Shown here piece by piece: positions 22,231-34,299 of a DNA stretch of 43,888 nucleotides (position 1 is the stretch's first letter; each line of letters begins with the position of its first letter). The stretch is from contig NW_025064917.1 of assembly GCF_019112545.1 (NCBI RefSeq), positions 142,429-186,316 on the forward strand, written 5' to 3'. The notes below the pieces were generated by a model that searched no databases, was not told the DNA's origin, and saw nothing but the letters and a program-made list of their open reading frames with translations. The stretch is from Guyanagaster necrorhizus (taxonomy: Eukaryota > Basidiomycota > Agaricomycetes > Agaricales > Physalacriaceae). Position numbers and translations under genes: made by a program.

Positions 22231-23160
22231 ATGTCTCTCAAAATTGTAATCGTTGGTGGCCATGGAAATGTACGTTTCTTGGAAGCTACAGTCGGACTAA
22301 CCTGAACATTTAATTTGGAGGTGTCCCTCCGACTTGCTCGCCTCCTTGTAGCCGCAAAGCATACGGTCATCTCACTCATCAGAAATCCAGATCAAGAGGG
22401 TGATATTGAGGACACTGGCGCAACGCCTCAAGTATTATCTCTTGAGGACTCGTCGACCTTAGATTTTGCCAAGGCTTTCGAAGGAAAAGATATTGTTTAC
22501 TGGTCTGCGGGTGCTGGTGGAAAAGGTGGCGAGGAGAGGACCAAGAAGGTCGACTATGAGGGTGCTATAAAGGTTCGATAATCTACAGTCATTTCGATAC
22601 ATTCCTGATCGATGCTCAGGTCTTCGATGCCATCGAGGCAGTCCAAGGACCGAAGCCGCGGTTGATTTATGTATCGGCTATCGACCTTCGTGATAGAAAC
22701 TCCCCACCACCAGCGCATTATGTACGTTTGTTTGGATGCTTTCTACTACCGTCTAACACGTGCATATCAGAATGAGGCTGACATCGTGCTTTCGGAGCGT
22801 GTGCATAAAGTCATACCCGCTTATATGCACTGGAAATACGAAGCCGAGAAAGTGCTGGTGGCGCGCACCACGTTCAGCTGGACAAGCCTCAGACCAGGAG
22901 GTTTGACCAATGACACTGGTACTGGCAAAGCAGCCCTAGGCAAGACTCACCTGTCACCCACCGTTTCGGTATATCTTCTGCTGCTTACCCTGGATCTGAT
23001 CTGATGATATTGGCAGAGGGATGATGTTGCGAAAGTTTTATTCCTGTTGGCCACTCGACAAGATGCTAACGGCATTGGGATTGACATAGTCGGCGGGGAG
23101 AATCCTGTCGAAGACGAGCTGGACTCTGCAATTAAGCAGCTGCAAACGGAGGCAGCTTGA
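22231..23160 (+). CDS. NmrA-like / atypical SDR NAD(P)-binding protein
   Basis: Five exons join in frame: 22231-22269, 22321-22572, 22620-22721, 22771-22968, 23017-23160, with GT-AG introns of 47-51 bp, giving 244 residues. The N-terminus KIVIVGGHGN followed by VSLRLARLL is a Rossmann nucleotide-binding start of the GGHGKVALLL type seen in NmrA/HSCARG-like atypical short-chain dehydrogenases. LIYVSA marks a following Rossmann strand and SWTSLRPGGLT the usual C-terminal motif. RDDVAKVLFLL begins the last exon. The third glycine of the dinucleotide motif is Ser, as often in this subfamily. These proteins bind NAD(P) and act as redox sensors or small oxidoreductases; the substrate cannot be told. 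The second donor is the less common GTTCGA. Confidence 0.88.
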
Positions 23161-23486
23161 TTCACTTGAAGCGAAATCAAAAAGTGTATTTTTACGATTT
23201 GTTCCCCGCGTGATCAACATCATTGAATGCGGAGGTAAGTGTGGGTCGCTGATGACGAGCATATGACGAGTCATCTCTGTTGCGTCAGCAAACAAAAGGA
23301 TTTCATATACAGGAACAAGTATTCCTTCAAGTTACTTTGATGGTTGAGAATGCTCCGGAGTTCGCCATCTCCGCCGCCTCTGATTTGACCGTCGACTCGC
23401 TTGCGCAAGATGTGATGTCATCAATGCGCCCATAATGGATTGCTGACTGCCTGCATCATTCACGACTTACCGCTTGGATACAGGCC

Positions 23487-23753
23487 ATGGCTACTTCTCA
23501 TTCAAAGAACCTCTTAGTGACGAACTTCATTCCCCAAACTAATACTACTGTGACTCCACTCTCGGCTACCTTAAAGCGATACACTAAAGCCAACCTATTT
23601 GGCAAGAAGTCAGGATATGTGCTTGTTTTTGTGCACGGTGTAGGTTTTCGTGAGTAGTGTACAACTTAATTCGAGTATTTATGCCTTGCTTCGGCACGTT
23701 TTCTTCTAGATGAAAAACAGTGGGAACCTGAGGGCAGGAACTTCGGTTTATAA
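23487..23753 (+). pseudogene. alpha/beta-hydrolase 5' relic
   Basis: Exon 1 from ATG 23487 to 23649 encodes a leader and SGYVLVFVHGVGF. A GT-AG intron 23650-23709 then joins to HEKQWEP, matching the start of a fungal alpha/beta-hydrolase family with the HG.GF oxyanion motif. After EGRNFGL the frame stops at 23751-23753, and the nucleophile and catalytic His regions are absent downstream. This is a truncated copy. Confidence 0.5.
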
Positions 23754-24170
23754 CACTCATTGTAAAGACAGGACATTGGTGAGCCCACCGAGTTTTGTTG
23801 AAGGTGTAGGAAAACCATTGACGACAGACAGGTGGTGCAAGAGGCGCCGAAACAAATGGCGGAAGCGTTATGAAAGGTCCTGTCTTGTCCCATTCCTTTG
23901 CACAAACTGTACCAATGTTCCTCCAACATGTCAATTACTAGTTGAATTCCGAAATGATTCTCATCTTTGTGTGGGCTGTTTCTACGATAGTACGAATACC
24001 GAACACTACGTCGTTCTTTAGTCCTTACCTATCATATCAACTTCACGACGAAATTCTGGCAATTCTATTTAACTAAGCTGGGACGACATGAGATCAAAGA
24101 TATCTCTGCTTTGACAGTTCCACGATGCAAGAGCATCGCCTAATAATAAATACTCCGTAACGCCGGATAT
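23754..24170. other. no recognised gene
   Basis: Short frames overlap on both strands; none recognised. The right edge is the 3' end of the LOG-type gene. Confidence 0.35.
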
Positions 24171-25338
24171 CTAGGTCGCCTTCAATTTATCATCGTCTCC
24201 CTCCTCGTGCCGCTTTGTCCAGTCAAACATAGGCTTCAAAGCCTCGATATGCCAAGAATCAATGGCCTCAAGCGCGGCCTTCCCCCAGTTGAAGCTATCA
24301 TGCTCATCAATCGATGACGGACCATCAACGAAAACAACGATATGTTCATTGACAGGGTCAATGAATCCTTCGTAAACCCCCTTCTTGATCAGTTGCCTGA
24401 GAGGTTCGTAGAACAATCGGACATTCAAAAGGACGACGGCTGGAACAACAGGAATTCAGAGTTACATGAAGGGAAGAACATCTTCTCGCTCGAAGAGATG
24501 GATCGTGGAATTGAAGGGCTTCGCTGGGGAAGAAGCTTTCTCGAGATTCCGAGAGCGCTTTCACTCAGACAAAAATCTCCCATGAAAGGAATCGCACCTG
24601 CTAGTTCCGGAGATGCCGTCAAGTAGAAAAAATGACTTACGTTTTTTGTGGATGCCAAGTTGAGTCCAAGTTGCGACCTCCATAACCTAAAGACAGGCTG
24701 AGAAAAGGAACCTTGAAATTACGTGGGGCTTGCCTCTTCAAACGTCCCGAACCCACCGGGCAACGCGACAAATCCTCCAACGCGTCTCGCCATCTCGACC
24801 TTTCGCTCGTGCATGGACTCCACAACGATCTTCGGACGAGTGAAATGATTCAATCAATCCGCAAGACATCGATGTTGAAAACTTACTGTTTCGATCTAAA
24901 ATGGATCTATCAGCATTGCAAGCGAAGAATGAGAAGATAGGCGCACCCGGTCGTTCTGTTCGTCAGGTATGACCACCAACGTCGTCGGATCAGATTTGTT
25001 CCCTTCACCTCCCCCCGCGACCATTGCGAAAGGTACGATACCCGTTACCCTGCCACCGTTCTCGGCTACGGCGTTAGACACAGCACCCATGATACCCTTT
25101 TGGCCTCCGCCATAGACCAAGGGCCTTTGGAATCGCGCCAGAGCCTTTCCGAGTGCTGGAACATTCGTTAACGAGATAATCTATGGGCTGATGAGCACTC
25201 ACAGTCAGCGGCATGTACGAATGCGGGCTGATTCCCTAATTTAGATCCACAATAGACGGCGATGGCTCTATTCGACACTATATCACGACGAGAATATCAG
25301 ATAGATGCGAAAGGCATGCTTTTAAAAAAACACTTACT
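24171..25338 (-). CDS. LOG-family phosphoribohydrolase (cytokinin-riboside-monophosphate type)
   Basis: LOG-type enzymes cleave the ribose 5'-phosphate from nucleoside monophosphates such as cytokinin nucleotides. Seven pieces join in frame to 234 residues: 25338 (A of ATG), 25277-25203, 25155-24947, 24895-24887, 24829-24734, 24686-24641, 24439-24171. Motifs: [50 protein letters not shown] and the hallmark PGGFGTFEE, then [10 protein letters not shown] and FVDGPSS. The catalytic R and E (MHERK, GTFEE) are present. Oddities: the start codon is split by an intron, one exon is only 9 nt, the intron 24733-24687 begins GC rather than GT, and the last intron is 201 nt. Everything else is GT-AG. Confidence 0.9.
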
Positions 25339-25399
25339 TTTCACTCTTGATGTGTGGGTGGTGTGGATCGTGATGGTACGAACAAGGAATGGGATCCTA

Positions 25400-26971
25400 G
25401 TTTTTTTTGGCGGAAATATTAATAAGCTGAAGCGTCGGAACCAGGGGAGCTACGATGGTCGGCTGGAATTTTCGAATGGCGATTCAAGCAGTTCATTGAA
25501 TGTGGAAAATAGTTTTCGGTCACTCATAGTATAATGCCGAATATATAAAAATGTCACAAAATAAAAAAGAGGTTATCCATACTCACGTTTATTACCTTTG
25601 TGCTTTGTGGTAGCCGAGGAACCTGGATAGTTGTCGCAAACTCAGTACCGAACGGTGCACGTGGTCGAAGCTAGACCATCAGAAATGATTTATAAATTAA
25701 TTTCCTTTTCTGCCATTCACTTACGGATCACTAGCACTGCTGATGAATGTTGAACTTGAACTTGCGTTGAACACTCCCTCTTGTTCGCGGTTGCTGTCTA
25801 TTTGCTCAGGAGCTTTCTGGAGATGGGAAAACGGGAACTGAGCGGAGACAGTTCTGACCGTCTCGGGCTAGTGTGAAATGGTTTTTCATCTGGCTAACTG
25901 CTCTGTCACTTGCTTAATATTTTCTCTCAGCGTTATTAAAGTAGTACGACGAGATCTTAGAAGCCCTCGGCCAAAATAGAGTCGAAAAAGTTATCCCTTA
26001 TGTCCGTGCGGAAGCAGCCGAACATGTATGTGGGACATTGCACGTTCTCGTACTCAGGCACCAACCCCTGCTCATCTTAACGCAGGATCCTATATTCAAC
26101 AGCCTCAGCTCATTGGCCCTCTTGAACTTTGCTTCAATCTGAAAAGGAACGGAGTAGATATCAGAGTGGATAAATCTGTCGGATACGAACTCCCAACATT
26201 TATCAGTACGTTGGTCGTAGTTTGGAGCACGGGTACAATCGATGAACGCAAGGCAGCAATGGTGGACATACACCATTAATTGGATCACAACACAATAGTT
26301 TTAAGATGATTTCAGAATATAATTAAAGAGGAGGCTGCTATCAGTCTGCGACGGCTGGATGGTTATAAAAGGCAGGAAGTGTCTGCGTGACTATCTGACA
26401 CCAAAAATGTCAAGCTTCACTCTTCAGAGTGCTAGCGGTAGGGGAAGGCAACGCCGACATCGACAAGGCATGCTTGTTATCAGGGTTTCAAAGAGGTCTG
26501 GTGTAACGTGCTCGATGAGCAAGCAGTTCATTGATATTGTGTTTTCGCCTCCATGGAAGGGGCCAGTGCCCAGCGAAGGTATCGACCAATGGAGATCAAT
26601 TGTTGGCCTTGCTTCGGAACGTGATTGTTCAAGACAGGGAAGCCGTTCGTCGGCGTGTTTCGGGCCTTCTATGGGGTGAACTAGTCAAACCTGCAATTCG
26701 AGCATAGCATTTGGATCTTCTCAATGGTACCAAAATCGAGAAACACGACATCAGCGATTGGTATGCTATTCCAATCTGACTTCCAAAGACTATGAGTGAA
26801 TAGAAGTCTTTACATTAATACTGGCCTTAACAACTAATAGTGCAAATTCTGTGCCAACGGCAAGTTTCCTTGCAACTGGAGCCATGGACCCAGCGAACCT
26901 GGCAAGAGGTGCAGGGAGTGCATACAAACCTGTTGTAACACGTGTTTTCTTCCTACAAAATGCGAGCGCAC
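25400..26971. other. no firmly recognised gene
   Basis: Candidate pieces only. A plus-strand frame 26028-26279 carries IQQPQLIGPLE and VVVWSTGTIDERKAAMVDI, preceded by an acceptor-like 'taacgcag' near 26085; it looks like a real exon but I cannot name its family. The frame 26359-26679 and the minus frame 26996-26790 are unassigned. Possible minus-strand exons at 25860-25560, upstream of the LOG-type gene, are ambiguous in phase. CpG is still present up to about 26971. Confidence 0.3.
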
Positions 26972-28035
26972 TGGTTGGCATACATCCAGTCATCATCTGA
27001 AGAAACAGTTGTTAAAGCATAATAAGTAGTAGTTCCTGCCTTTATAATCACCACTAAGTTGTCCTTCTGCAAACACTTCTTTCCTGGTCACCATCATCCT
27101 CTAATAAAACAAAATGGAAAAATCAGCTCTAAGAGATTGCTAGACTGCTCAGAGGTTGATTTCTGGTCTTTTATGTCTTCTTTAGAAGCCTCTTCTCCCT
27201 CTTCTCCTCCCTTCTTTGTGCTATAGACAAGTTCAGTGTAGTGAACATGTGAGAACTACCATATTGAACAAGTTGTAGGAGATCTGAATATCACCAATAC
27301 TCTATCTCATTCTGTGGTATCTCACCAAAGTACACTGATGTCCTGGCATAATCACCTGGCAGAGGTTAGTAGTTCTGACTATGCATTTATCAAACCCATC
27401 ACTGTATGGACATATGGGAAAAGAATTCCCAGCAGGAACTGACAGCAACATCCTGGAATTTACAAGAGCATCACAAATTCACATCTGAAGAGCAAGATAA
27501 AATACTGCTTTGTTTGGTGGAGAGGCTAGAAGACATTCATAGTGTATGGGCAAGCTCAGATTCATGCTTTCTCACTTCAGGGATCTCACAGTGTCATGAC
27601 CCCCTGTTATGCAATCAGGATATGTTGGGAGCATTAGCATAGTCTGATTCCTCTGAGATCATTGCTATAGATTTCTGCTTCTCTATAGCTACAACTGAGA
27701 CCATCACTAGCCATTGCTGATTTCCTCTCTTGGACCTAGTGATCTGGTTTCAATGTATGATGCAATAAGATCAAAACTTGGCAGCCCTAAAACATTCTCT
27801 CTCCCATTCTTGATCATAAACTCAAAAATCCTCTTCTCTCTATAAATCTAGTTGTTCATGATCTGCATTGCTTACAGACTACAGAACTCTTCCAAGCATC
27901 CAAGACACCTCAACTCCTTAGAGTTTGAGGACCTCATTCTTTATATCTCTCCTGAAATATATCTGATCAGCTTGTGTCATTATTTATCCATACATTCTTT
28001 CATCAGAGCTGAAAACAGTCCCATGATGGAATGGC

Positions 28036-28083
28036 AGCATGTGTAGCAGCCATCACTGTGCCTTGGGGTTCAATCTCCCATGT
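28036..28083 (+). repeat. tRNA-derived SINE-like head (tentative)
   Basis: The stretch has an A-box-like 'tagcagccatcac', then 'ctgtgccttggggttcaatc', and a B-box-like 'gttcaaatcc' near 28074-28083. A related, more decayed piece occurs at about 28700-28745 ('ctgtgccttgaggttggact'). The spacing of A- and B-like boxes suggests a tRNA-derived head. No 3' tail or target duplication was identified. Confidence 0.3.
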
Positions 28084-31000
28084 TCAAATCCACTCTTTTG
28101 ACTGCCTCTTTTTTTTTCTTACCTCTTTCCTTCTTTTGTTTGTTGTCATCACACAATGGTTCAGTATCTATCCTGGACTTCTTACTATGATCCACAATCA
28201 TTTTTGGTATTCTTCAGTGAGACTGGAAAACTGCAGACTCTCTTTCAAAAATACTTCACTGCAACATGTAAATTCAAGTAAGTATATGCATGAGCTGGAA
28301 CATATAGCCATTGGAAATCCACAAGCTAAGCTCTCTTCTGAACCAATTTCAAATATTATTGTCCTCTGGTGTTATTCAGAGGCAGGTTTGATTCCTTATG
28401 TTTGACTTATTGAAGAATTTTGAATGATAGGTTGACTGCTACTGCTATCTTCAATTTCCTTTTTTTTCTTGGTCAAAGATTCATTGCACTCAAAGAATGC
28501 TCATCATATGAAAAATTCCTACTATTAGTTATTGCTTCAAATTTACAGTGAGATTCTCCTACCTGATGGAGAAAGTGATAACAAGATGCCAGTGCAGACC
28601 TTTGTCTAAGCTCATCTATACCTGCTATATCAAAAAGACAATTGCAAATCACTGGATAAACTGCTGGCCTTGTCTGGCCATGATTCATGGATAGTATTTG
28701 AGCAGCTAGTGCTGTGCCTTGAGGTTGGACTCCCTATCTCCAAATATGTGTATTATGCTTCTTCTTTTTGTTCAATCAAGTTTCATTAAGACAGGAGACA
28801 ATTAATTAAATTACCTGCATGGCTGGAGAGGCAAGGCAATGTCATTATAATGGGCCATATATATATATGCCATAAGAGCTATCACACTAAGTGTGTATAA
28901 TGCTGGAATTTATAGATTGTCAAACAACCAGATCATCAGAAACAATGCCACAGTTAGGATATTCCATATGGCCACTCTGGAAGAGATACTGTCATAGTAG
29001 ATCTTGTATGATCATTACTTTACCAAAAACTGTCTGTACTCCCATTTTCATGCTATCTGTGCACATAAATAACTGTCTCCAAGTTCTCTTTCCAGTTTGT
29101 TTTCAAGTCTGACTCTTTAATTGATGAGAAATACAATAGGATACACATTGTATAATGGCAATATGAAGTTTGATTATCATGCCCAGACATAAACCATTTT
29201 CATAGTGTTGAATATATGTGCATAAGAGCATCTAAAAAATCAGATACATGCAAGTAAGCTTTTTTTCTCTTACCACAAATTCTGATTACCACTGTGGAGT
29301 CTGAAATCCCCTATCTTCAACTTTGAGAGAATATATTACAAATCAGTTTCCAGCCAGCTGTTTCCTAGAAACAATATTTACCATGAATATTAAATAATGA
29401 TTCAAGTTGTTATCTTAAATAAGTACTGTACAATTGGCAATGCAACCAATGCAGATTATGAAGTCTGATTCCTTCTTTGAAACCTTTAGAGTCTATATGG
29501 CTTCTCAGTCAGAGATACAAATTGAGAATGAAAGTGAAGGGTGAACAAAATGAGCAGTGGTGTAGACCTGCACTATCCATTGCATGAGCAGAAAACACCT
29601 AAGAATGAAAGCACTCACTTGGTTGCTCAGTTGTATATATTCACTGTAAAATGAATGTTTATTATGAGATCATCAATATGCTGGCTGCTCATTTCTGGAA
29701 CTGAGACACACACATGGCTGCTATTTGCCTTTGTGAATGATGTCAAGTATAGTGGGAGACAAATCCCCTAATGTATGTGTCCAACAGCCAAACTTTCATT
29801 TATTACTGTGCTGCCATATATATTGAGGATAGATTGATTGTGAATTTATAAAAGAGATTCATCTCAAGTGACTCCAGTAAGATTGTGAAAGGATCATTCA
29901 GATATCAGATAACAGCCTTGGGTACTCAAGTACTCATCAGATCTATGAGTCCTAAGCAGATGATATTCATATTTTAATTGAGCCATCAAAGAAATTTCTC
30001 TTTATAAAATGGCCATAGGTGTAGGTAGAGTCCCTTTATCTCCTATTTTTCAGTGCACAGACTCTCTTCTTTGTGCTTGGGATAATTCTAACTGCTTTGA
30101 AACTTGGGTATGTTTGTCACTGAGTAATTCTACTTCTTGGCACTTTGAAGAACTTTTTTTTTAAAAAAAGAACATTCATATTAAAAAGAATATTGTCAAC
30201 TGAGAAATGAATCATTAATAGCCACTACACATGGAATTGAACCATATTTTTTTTTAACTCTATGTTAGGCTAAATCATCCACTGGTTGACTGATGGCATG
30301 TCAAAAACAGATTTCAGAATCATGCACCTGTTAGACTGTACAGCAGAGTGACTTAATTAGCTATAAATCAAGAACTCACTCATGGAAGTGAAATCTTTTT
30401 CCTCAGAGCATGACTCATTGTATCAAGCTCAAACAACTCTTGCATAGTGGTAGATCAGAAACACTATGAGACTCCAGAAGTGATATTTTTCAGTGACAAA
30501 GAGCATGCTGACTTGGATTATGCATCTATGAGCACTGCAGCAATCAGAAGGTTAGAAAACAGCACTCATAAATGATGTGGCCTCATTCTCTCTCTCCTCT
30601 ATCAACTGTGGGCTCTACATTATTGAAAGACTCAGCATACATCATTGTTACAGATGATACAAACACCACTTCTGTCTGTAGGAATAAAATTATTTACTTC
30701 AATATGAGCATTCTGCTGATGATGATAATGGCAGCACCCATGGATATATGACAACCACAGAACCTCCTCTCTCTATTCTCCATGAAATTTCTCTCACACT
30801 GCTACAGAATCAATGATTGTTAGTCTAAACCAATGAGCTTGAGATTTATGCTGGATAATATATAGTCAGAGGTAAGCTCTCAGTACTGAGGTATGTGCTC
30901 TTATGATCACTTCTAAAACTGTATAGAATGAGAAGATACCTAGATGCATTAGTGGAGTTAGAAAAAAGGTAGTTGATTTCTTTGTTATGATTTTTCTACT

Positions 31001-31161
31001 TTTCTTTTTATATTAACCCCTATTTATGCTTAGTCAGAGTGCTTAGACCAGTGCTTAGGACTGTGGGAGAGACTTAGTCAGCACAACAGGCTGATCTGTC
31101 ATTGTCCTCTGATGTAGTGACAGCCCTCAACAATGCACAATGACCTTTTTATGAACAGTTG

Positions 31162-31860
31162 TGACACCCAAAGACAATAGACATCAGGACTTGGAAATTG
31201 TTAGGAATGTGCCAATCAAGTGGGCTTGAGTGCATGTGCAGAGTCTGTCAGAGTGTGTGGGCATCGACAAAGCTATTGGCAACATCACTCTTGAGTCAGA
31301 GCCCAGGATCTGGGTGGACAGAATGGAGTTCTGTCAGAGAAGCAAACCAGAATATTCTTCAGAGTGAAATCTGATGGATGAAGTAGGGAGGAGTTGTAGT
31401 GAGTGTGAAATGTAGATGGCTTATCTAAGTTGATATTTGAACTGAGTAGTTATAATGATGTATATAGCTTTATATACTAATGGTAGCTAATTCTGAGTTG
31501 GGTTCCATTGGGTTCTGGTGTCAGTATTCACTATCAAGTTCAGGGTCTAGATATTACAATGTGAAATATGGATGTGAAATGATAATGGTGAAATGAAATT
31601 AGTAGGTAATGGGAAGTGGCTGGAGTCCAGTGGATAGTGTGATTGGATTCATGGTTGGTTGAGGTGACATGGAGGCCAGTGGCATGCATGTAACAGAAAT
31701 GTACAATAGGTAGTATTATATTTATCTTGATTTTGTATAGTATATAAGAAGGCTCACTCTCACTGGCTAAATCCTAGCTTCAAGCTAAAGTTTATTCATC
31801 TATCATTCTATCTTGAGCCTAACTTGCAACAGCCTTGAGACACAAAGCCATATGAATACA
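31162..31860. mobile_element. older LTR-like sequence interrupted by the solo LTR (tentative)
   Basis: The flanks of the solo LTR look like parts of a second LTR. 'tgtgacaccc' near 31160-31170 resembles an LTR 5' end. To the right come 'tagtatataagaagg' (a TATA region near 31739) and a following transcribed-leader-like stretch to about 31850. I cannot fix the 3' end or find its own target duplication. Confidence 0.3.
31199..31695 (-). mobile_element. solo LTR of the Gypsy family at 39.5 kb, CpG-decayed
   Basis: 497 bp, the reverse complement of LTR 39500-39990, bounded by TGTTA...TAACA. The 5-bp target-site duplication 'gaaat' is intact at 31194-31198 and 31696-31700. No internal gag/pol sequence is attached, so this is a solo LTR from LTR-LTR recombination. 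The young LTR has about 31 CpGs. None is a CpG here, and nearly all read TpG or CpA. Other positions are largely conserved, including the TATA region (reverse complement near 31469). Confidence 0.95.
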
Positions 31861-33868
31861 TACAGTGAACTCAGACATGACTGTATGAAGGTGATACAGC
31901 ATCTGTTTATCATATGTTTAGATCACATGTCACTTGGACTTAACATGCTTGTCTTCACTGGCTGCTCATCAACCTGAAGATACCCATTAGTAGAAAAGAA
32001 ATGCATACTAGTTTAACACACTGTCTCATAGCTCATTCAGAATATTGTTCTGTACTTTAACTCTACATCTGTTGCCACAGTTTAAAGACACTATTGTAGC
32101 ATTATTGTCTATGCTCAGATCTCTAATACTGTTTACTGAAATTTTGGCAAAGGGCTAAGTCTAAAAACATAGTGCAGAGGTGAAAAGTTGAAGATTCATC
32201 ATTATGACTCTAGAGACAATGTCTGCAACAGATAAAGCAAATTCAATTTTATTTATTTCTCTTTTGAAAAATAAATGACTTTCTTTTAATTTTTTATATA
32301 CATGGAGTTAAATCATGAATTAACCATCTTAATTGGGAATACCAATGGTGTGTTCTATCTTAGGCAAAGTCAAGAGATCTATGCATATATTTATCATATT
32401 TCTTTATTTCTCAAGCAAGATTATTACACACTAGGCCATGTTACATATTATATTGATTGTATATAACATATCTAATTTAGTCAAGATACTTATGATCAGG
32501 GCTTCCATGGTCTTTTTAAATGCCACAGATACACATTGAGACCTGAGAAAAATAGTTGAAAATTAAAAGAAAAAATTGTTCATCAAAACTTTTGATCTAG
32601 ATTAAATCAATGCCTTGAAATAGATATCTATATTACTAGTGTTTTACATTTGCAAGATCTCAATGGTGAATTTTCAACATAATGATAAAGCAAATCATCT
32701 AGCTAGATGATGAAAAATCATGTGATCTATAAATAAAATAAGAAATTGGATAGAAATTACACACTCAACTTGGCCACCATCTATTATATAACTTAACAGG
32801 CATATATCATAACCATAAGATTATAGCATTATACAATAGAGATGTATTTGATATTCATTATTGAGCTCAATGATTGGTTTAGTCAGATTATTGCCTAAAT
32901 ACAGATATTCAATATAGTGTCAGTCTTGTTCTCCAAGCTATGACAGAGAAGTAGCATCTAAAAGAAGACCATATACAAAAAGCAAGTATTATGAGTATGA
33001 TAATGATGCTCTGTAACATTAATTAATAGAGACATGCAACACACACAGAGTACAGATCCTCAATGAAAGATTTGATGGTTCTGAACAAATGCAAAAAATA
33101 TTTTCAGTGCAAGGAGCCAATACAGATGCTGACTTTGCCAGTATCCATAGAATATGTGTCATTGATTCCATGACAGTTAGAAGTCTATTTCTATTTTGAA
33201 ACAATAGCTTGATGGTGAATTTCAGATATAATAATAAAGCAGATTATTGATCTTGAAGACTTTTGAGCTTAATAATATAATTTGATATTCATCATTAAGC
33301 TTGAGGTTAGTCTGATCATTGTGCAAATAGATAAGGAATGATATCAAGAGTAGAGTTTTTTGTGCTTAATATCAATGAGTTCAATTGCTTACTTCTCACT
33401 TGTTTTCTGTATACTTTGAGGCTATGAATATATTCAGAAAATAGCTTGATTAGATTTTGTGGCTGTCAGTTTTCATCCAGATGCTGATGAGCTACAGTAC
33501 AAACCTATTCATTTAAAGCTCTATTTTGCAAAGAATATTTGATATAGACAAGTATTATTCTTAATTAAACTCTATGCTCACAATAGATCATACACTTATC
33601 CCACTTAAGATCACACTCATCTATGATCACTCTCCTTTGAAAAAAACATCCTCTTTTGGCATGCAACTAATTTCATTAGATACAAGCTGATATAACCACA
33701 GTTATAATATATAGCATAAAGAACAAGTAAGATAAAGTAGAGCTAATAGTAGATAAAGGTATACATATGCCTTTTAGTACATCCAAGTTACCTTCCTTGA
33801 GATTTCATGCACAATGGTAATCAGGACCTGATGAAGTAGAAACCAAAAAGAATTTACTCTCTGATAGA

Positions 33869-33942
33869 TGGCCAATCTGCAGATTGAACCAAAGACTTGT
33901 ATATTATTAGCACAACACTCTAACCAACTAGACTATTTGACT
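33869..33942 (-). pseudogene. tRNA-like fossil, tRNA-Ile(AAT)-like
   Basis: On the minus strand the 74 nt contain an A-box-like 'tagtctagttgg', an anticodon loop 'ctaataa' (AAT) and a B-box-like 'ggttcaatc', ending in 'ggcca'. Five of seven acceptor pairs can form; the anticodon and T stems are poor. It lacks any CpG, and the mismatches sit largely where a functional tRNA would have CpG. It may be a dead tRNA gene or the head of a tRNA-derived SINE. Confidence 0.55.
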
Positions 33943-34299
33943 ATCAAATTTAAGAAAAAAATATAATTATAAACTTAATATCACTATGTTGAATAACAAC
34001 ATTTAGATGAAAGAAAGGGTACCAAGTGCATAAACACAGCCAGCCAACTTGCTCAATCAATCCATTTATTTGAACTTTGCATCTCTGAAATATTTAGATT
34101 CCTTGCTTCAATAAGCAGATTTTCTATAGAACATAAGATATAGAGATTGTGGTTACCAGGCAAAGAAGAGAAAAGAACTTGATGAAAACAGAACAAGACA
34201 CAGAACACAAAGGCTTGCAAAGAGAAGAAAACATAATAATACATAAATGTATATGTAGTCAACTAAGAAGTGAACCAGTGAAGACATCAAAAATATCCA

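Noticed and set aside
28858..28868. Alternating AT run as an origin or regulatory element
   Set aside because: It is only about 11 bases within AT-rich decayed DNA, with nothing to distinguish it from simple sequence.
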